From assembly GCF_900111305.1 (NCBI RefSeq), contig NZ_FOGS01000008.1:1-64000 (forward strand): a stretch of DNA of 64,000 nt, read 5' to 3'. This document shows, one piece after another, positions 63,613-64,000 of the stretch. How positions within the stretch are numbered: the first letter of the stretch is position 1; each line of letters begins with the position of its first letter. The notes below the pieces were generated by a model. The model ran no database searches, was not told where the DNA came from, and saw only the letters and a list, made by a program, of their open reading frames with translations. A program made the translations under genes and the position numbers. Source of the DNA: Vreelandella subterranea (GTDB taxonomy: Bacteria; Pseudomonadota; Gammaproteobacteria; Pseudomonadales; Halomonadaceae).

Positions 63613-63618
63613 TATAAT
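63613..63618 (+). promoter_or_regulatory. -10 element before the fumarase gene
   Basis: GGTATAAT contains a perfect TATAAT at 63613-63618, about 77 bases before the ATG. No good -35 box stands at the right distance, so an activator or upstream contacts may be needed. Confidence 0.45.
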
Positions 63619-63694
63619 GTTTTCAGCCAAAAGGCCGCTATTCCAATAACCGCTTAGGCCGCCGATAAGACGATAACCGAGGAGCAGTTTGTCC

Positions 63695-64000
63695 ATGACC
63701 GTGATTCGCCAGGACGACGTGATTCAAAGCGTTGCCGATGCACTGCAGTACATCTCTTACTACCATCCCAAAGACTTTATCGATGCCATGGCGGCCGCTT
63801 ACGAGCGTGAAGAAAACCCCGCCGCCAAGGATGCGATCGCCCAGATTCTGATCAATTCACGGATGTGCGCCACCGGCCATCGTCCGATTTGTCAGGATAC
63901 CGGTATCGTCACCGTGTTCGTTCATGTGGGCATGAAGGTAGCCTGGGACGCGGACATGAGTCTGGATGAGATGGTCAATGAAGGGGTGCGTCGCGCTTAT
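63695..64000 (+). CDS. Class I fumarate hydratase, N-terminal part
   Basis: 102 codons to the window edge, beginning MTVIRQDDVIQSVADALQYISYYHPKDFIDAM. RMCATGHRPICQDTGIVTVFV contains cysteines that bind the 4Fe-4S cluster in class I fumarases (two of the three). GAGGAG lies before the ATG. The enzyme hydrates fumarate to malate in the TCA cycle. The rest lies beyond the edge. Confidence 0.92.
   Translation, partial: MTVIRQDDVIQSVADALQYISYYHPKDFIDAMAAAYEREENPAAKDAIAQILINSRMCATGHRPICQDTGIVTVFVHVGMKVAWDADMSLDEMVNEGVRRAY

Overview
The window looks like chromosomal DNA from a Halomonas-like gammaproteobacterium (Halomonadaceae). This is inferred from the gene set: glycine cleavage genes next to an AGCS symporter, RegB/RegA, ketone-body genes, PrfC, YgfZ, UvrB and Nei. 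Gene density is high and GC content is moderately high. No 16S rRNA is present to confirm the genus. About 18.9 kb at the left is part of a Mu-like (transposable) prophage that runs off the left edge; the rest is host chromosome.

Region 1 (1 to about 18.9 kb): prophage, reading mostly on the minus strand from about 18 kb leftwards. A LexA/CI-type repressor (+) faces a Ner-like regulator (-) across an operator region with two 11-bp direct repeats 21 bp apart, which flank and overlap the -35 box of a well-formed early promoter. Then come the MuA-type transposase, the MuB-type ATPase, a run of small, tightly overlapping early genes (several unrecognised), GemA, Mor, a TPR cargo gene, the M15 endolysin and 3-TM holin, gp25/gp26-like proteins, small and large terminase, portal, MuF-type head protein with a probable nuclease tail, and gpG. 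A compositionally different partial gene at the very edge is probably cargo. Two short coupled ORFs (33 and 36 aa) are added here. The prophage ends just upstream of, or inside the start of, a type IV pilin gene.

Region 2 (18.9-32 kb): two tandem type IV pilins, a CigR-like secreted protein, an inositol-monophosphatase-family enzyme and tRNA-Pro(GGG). Then a three-gene signalling operon: an RsbQ-like alpha/beta hydrolase translationally coupled to a PAS-GGDEF diguanylate cyclase, followed by a membrane PAS-GGDEF-EAL protein. A decayed GGDEF end lies antisense just after it. Next are a homocysteine S-methyltransferase, an MFS transporter, PpnN and a LysR regulator.

Region 3 (32-50 kb): gcvH-gcvP (-) diverge from agcS-gcvT (+), a glycine uptake and cleavage locus with a promoter and 7-bp dyad in front of gcvH. 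An NlpD-like lipoprotein and an acyltransferase follow. LysR-scoAB and 3-hydroxybutyrate dehydrogenase form a ketone-body/PHB route, with a short DUF1338 protein and a glutaredoxin between them. The RegB/RegA redox two-component pair is coupled to an unrecognised membrane protein. pyrC, mtnN and folD end the region.

Region 4 (50-64 kb): a tRNA cluster (Pro-UGG, Arg-UCU, and two identical His-GUG), an ammonium transporter fused to PAS-GGDEF-EAL with a sigma-54-type promoter, a DadA-like oxidoreductase, a YjfB-like protein, prfC, tatD, ygfZ, a cysteine-less HMA-like protein coupled to OsmC, uvrB, nei, and the start of a class I fumarase. Across the window at least three cyclic-di-GMP proteins are each tied to a different input: a hydrolase ligand, membrane/PAS, and ammonium.
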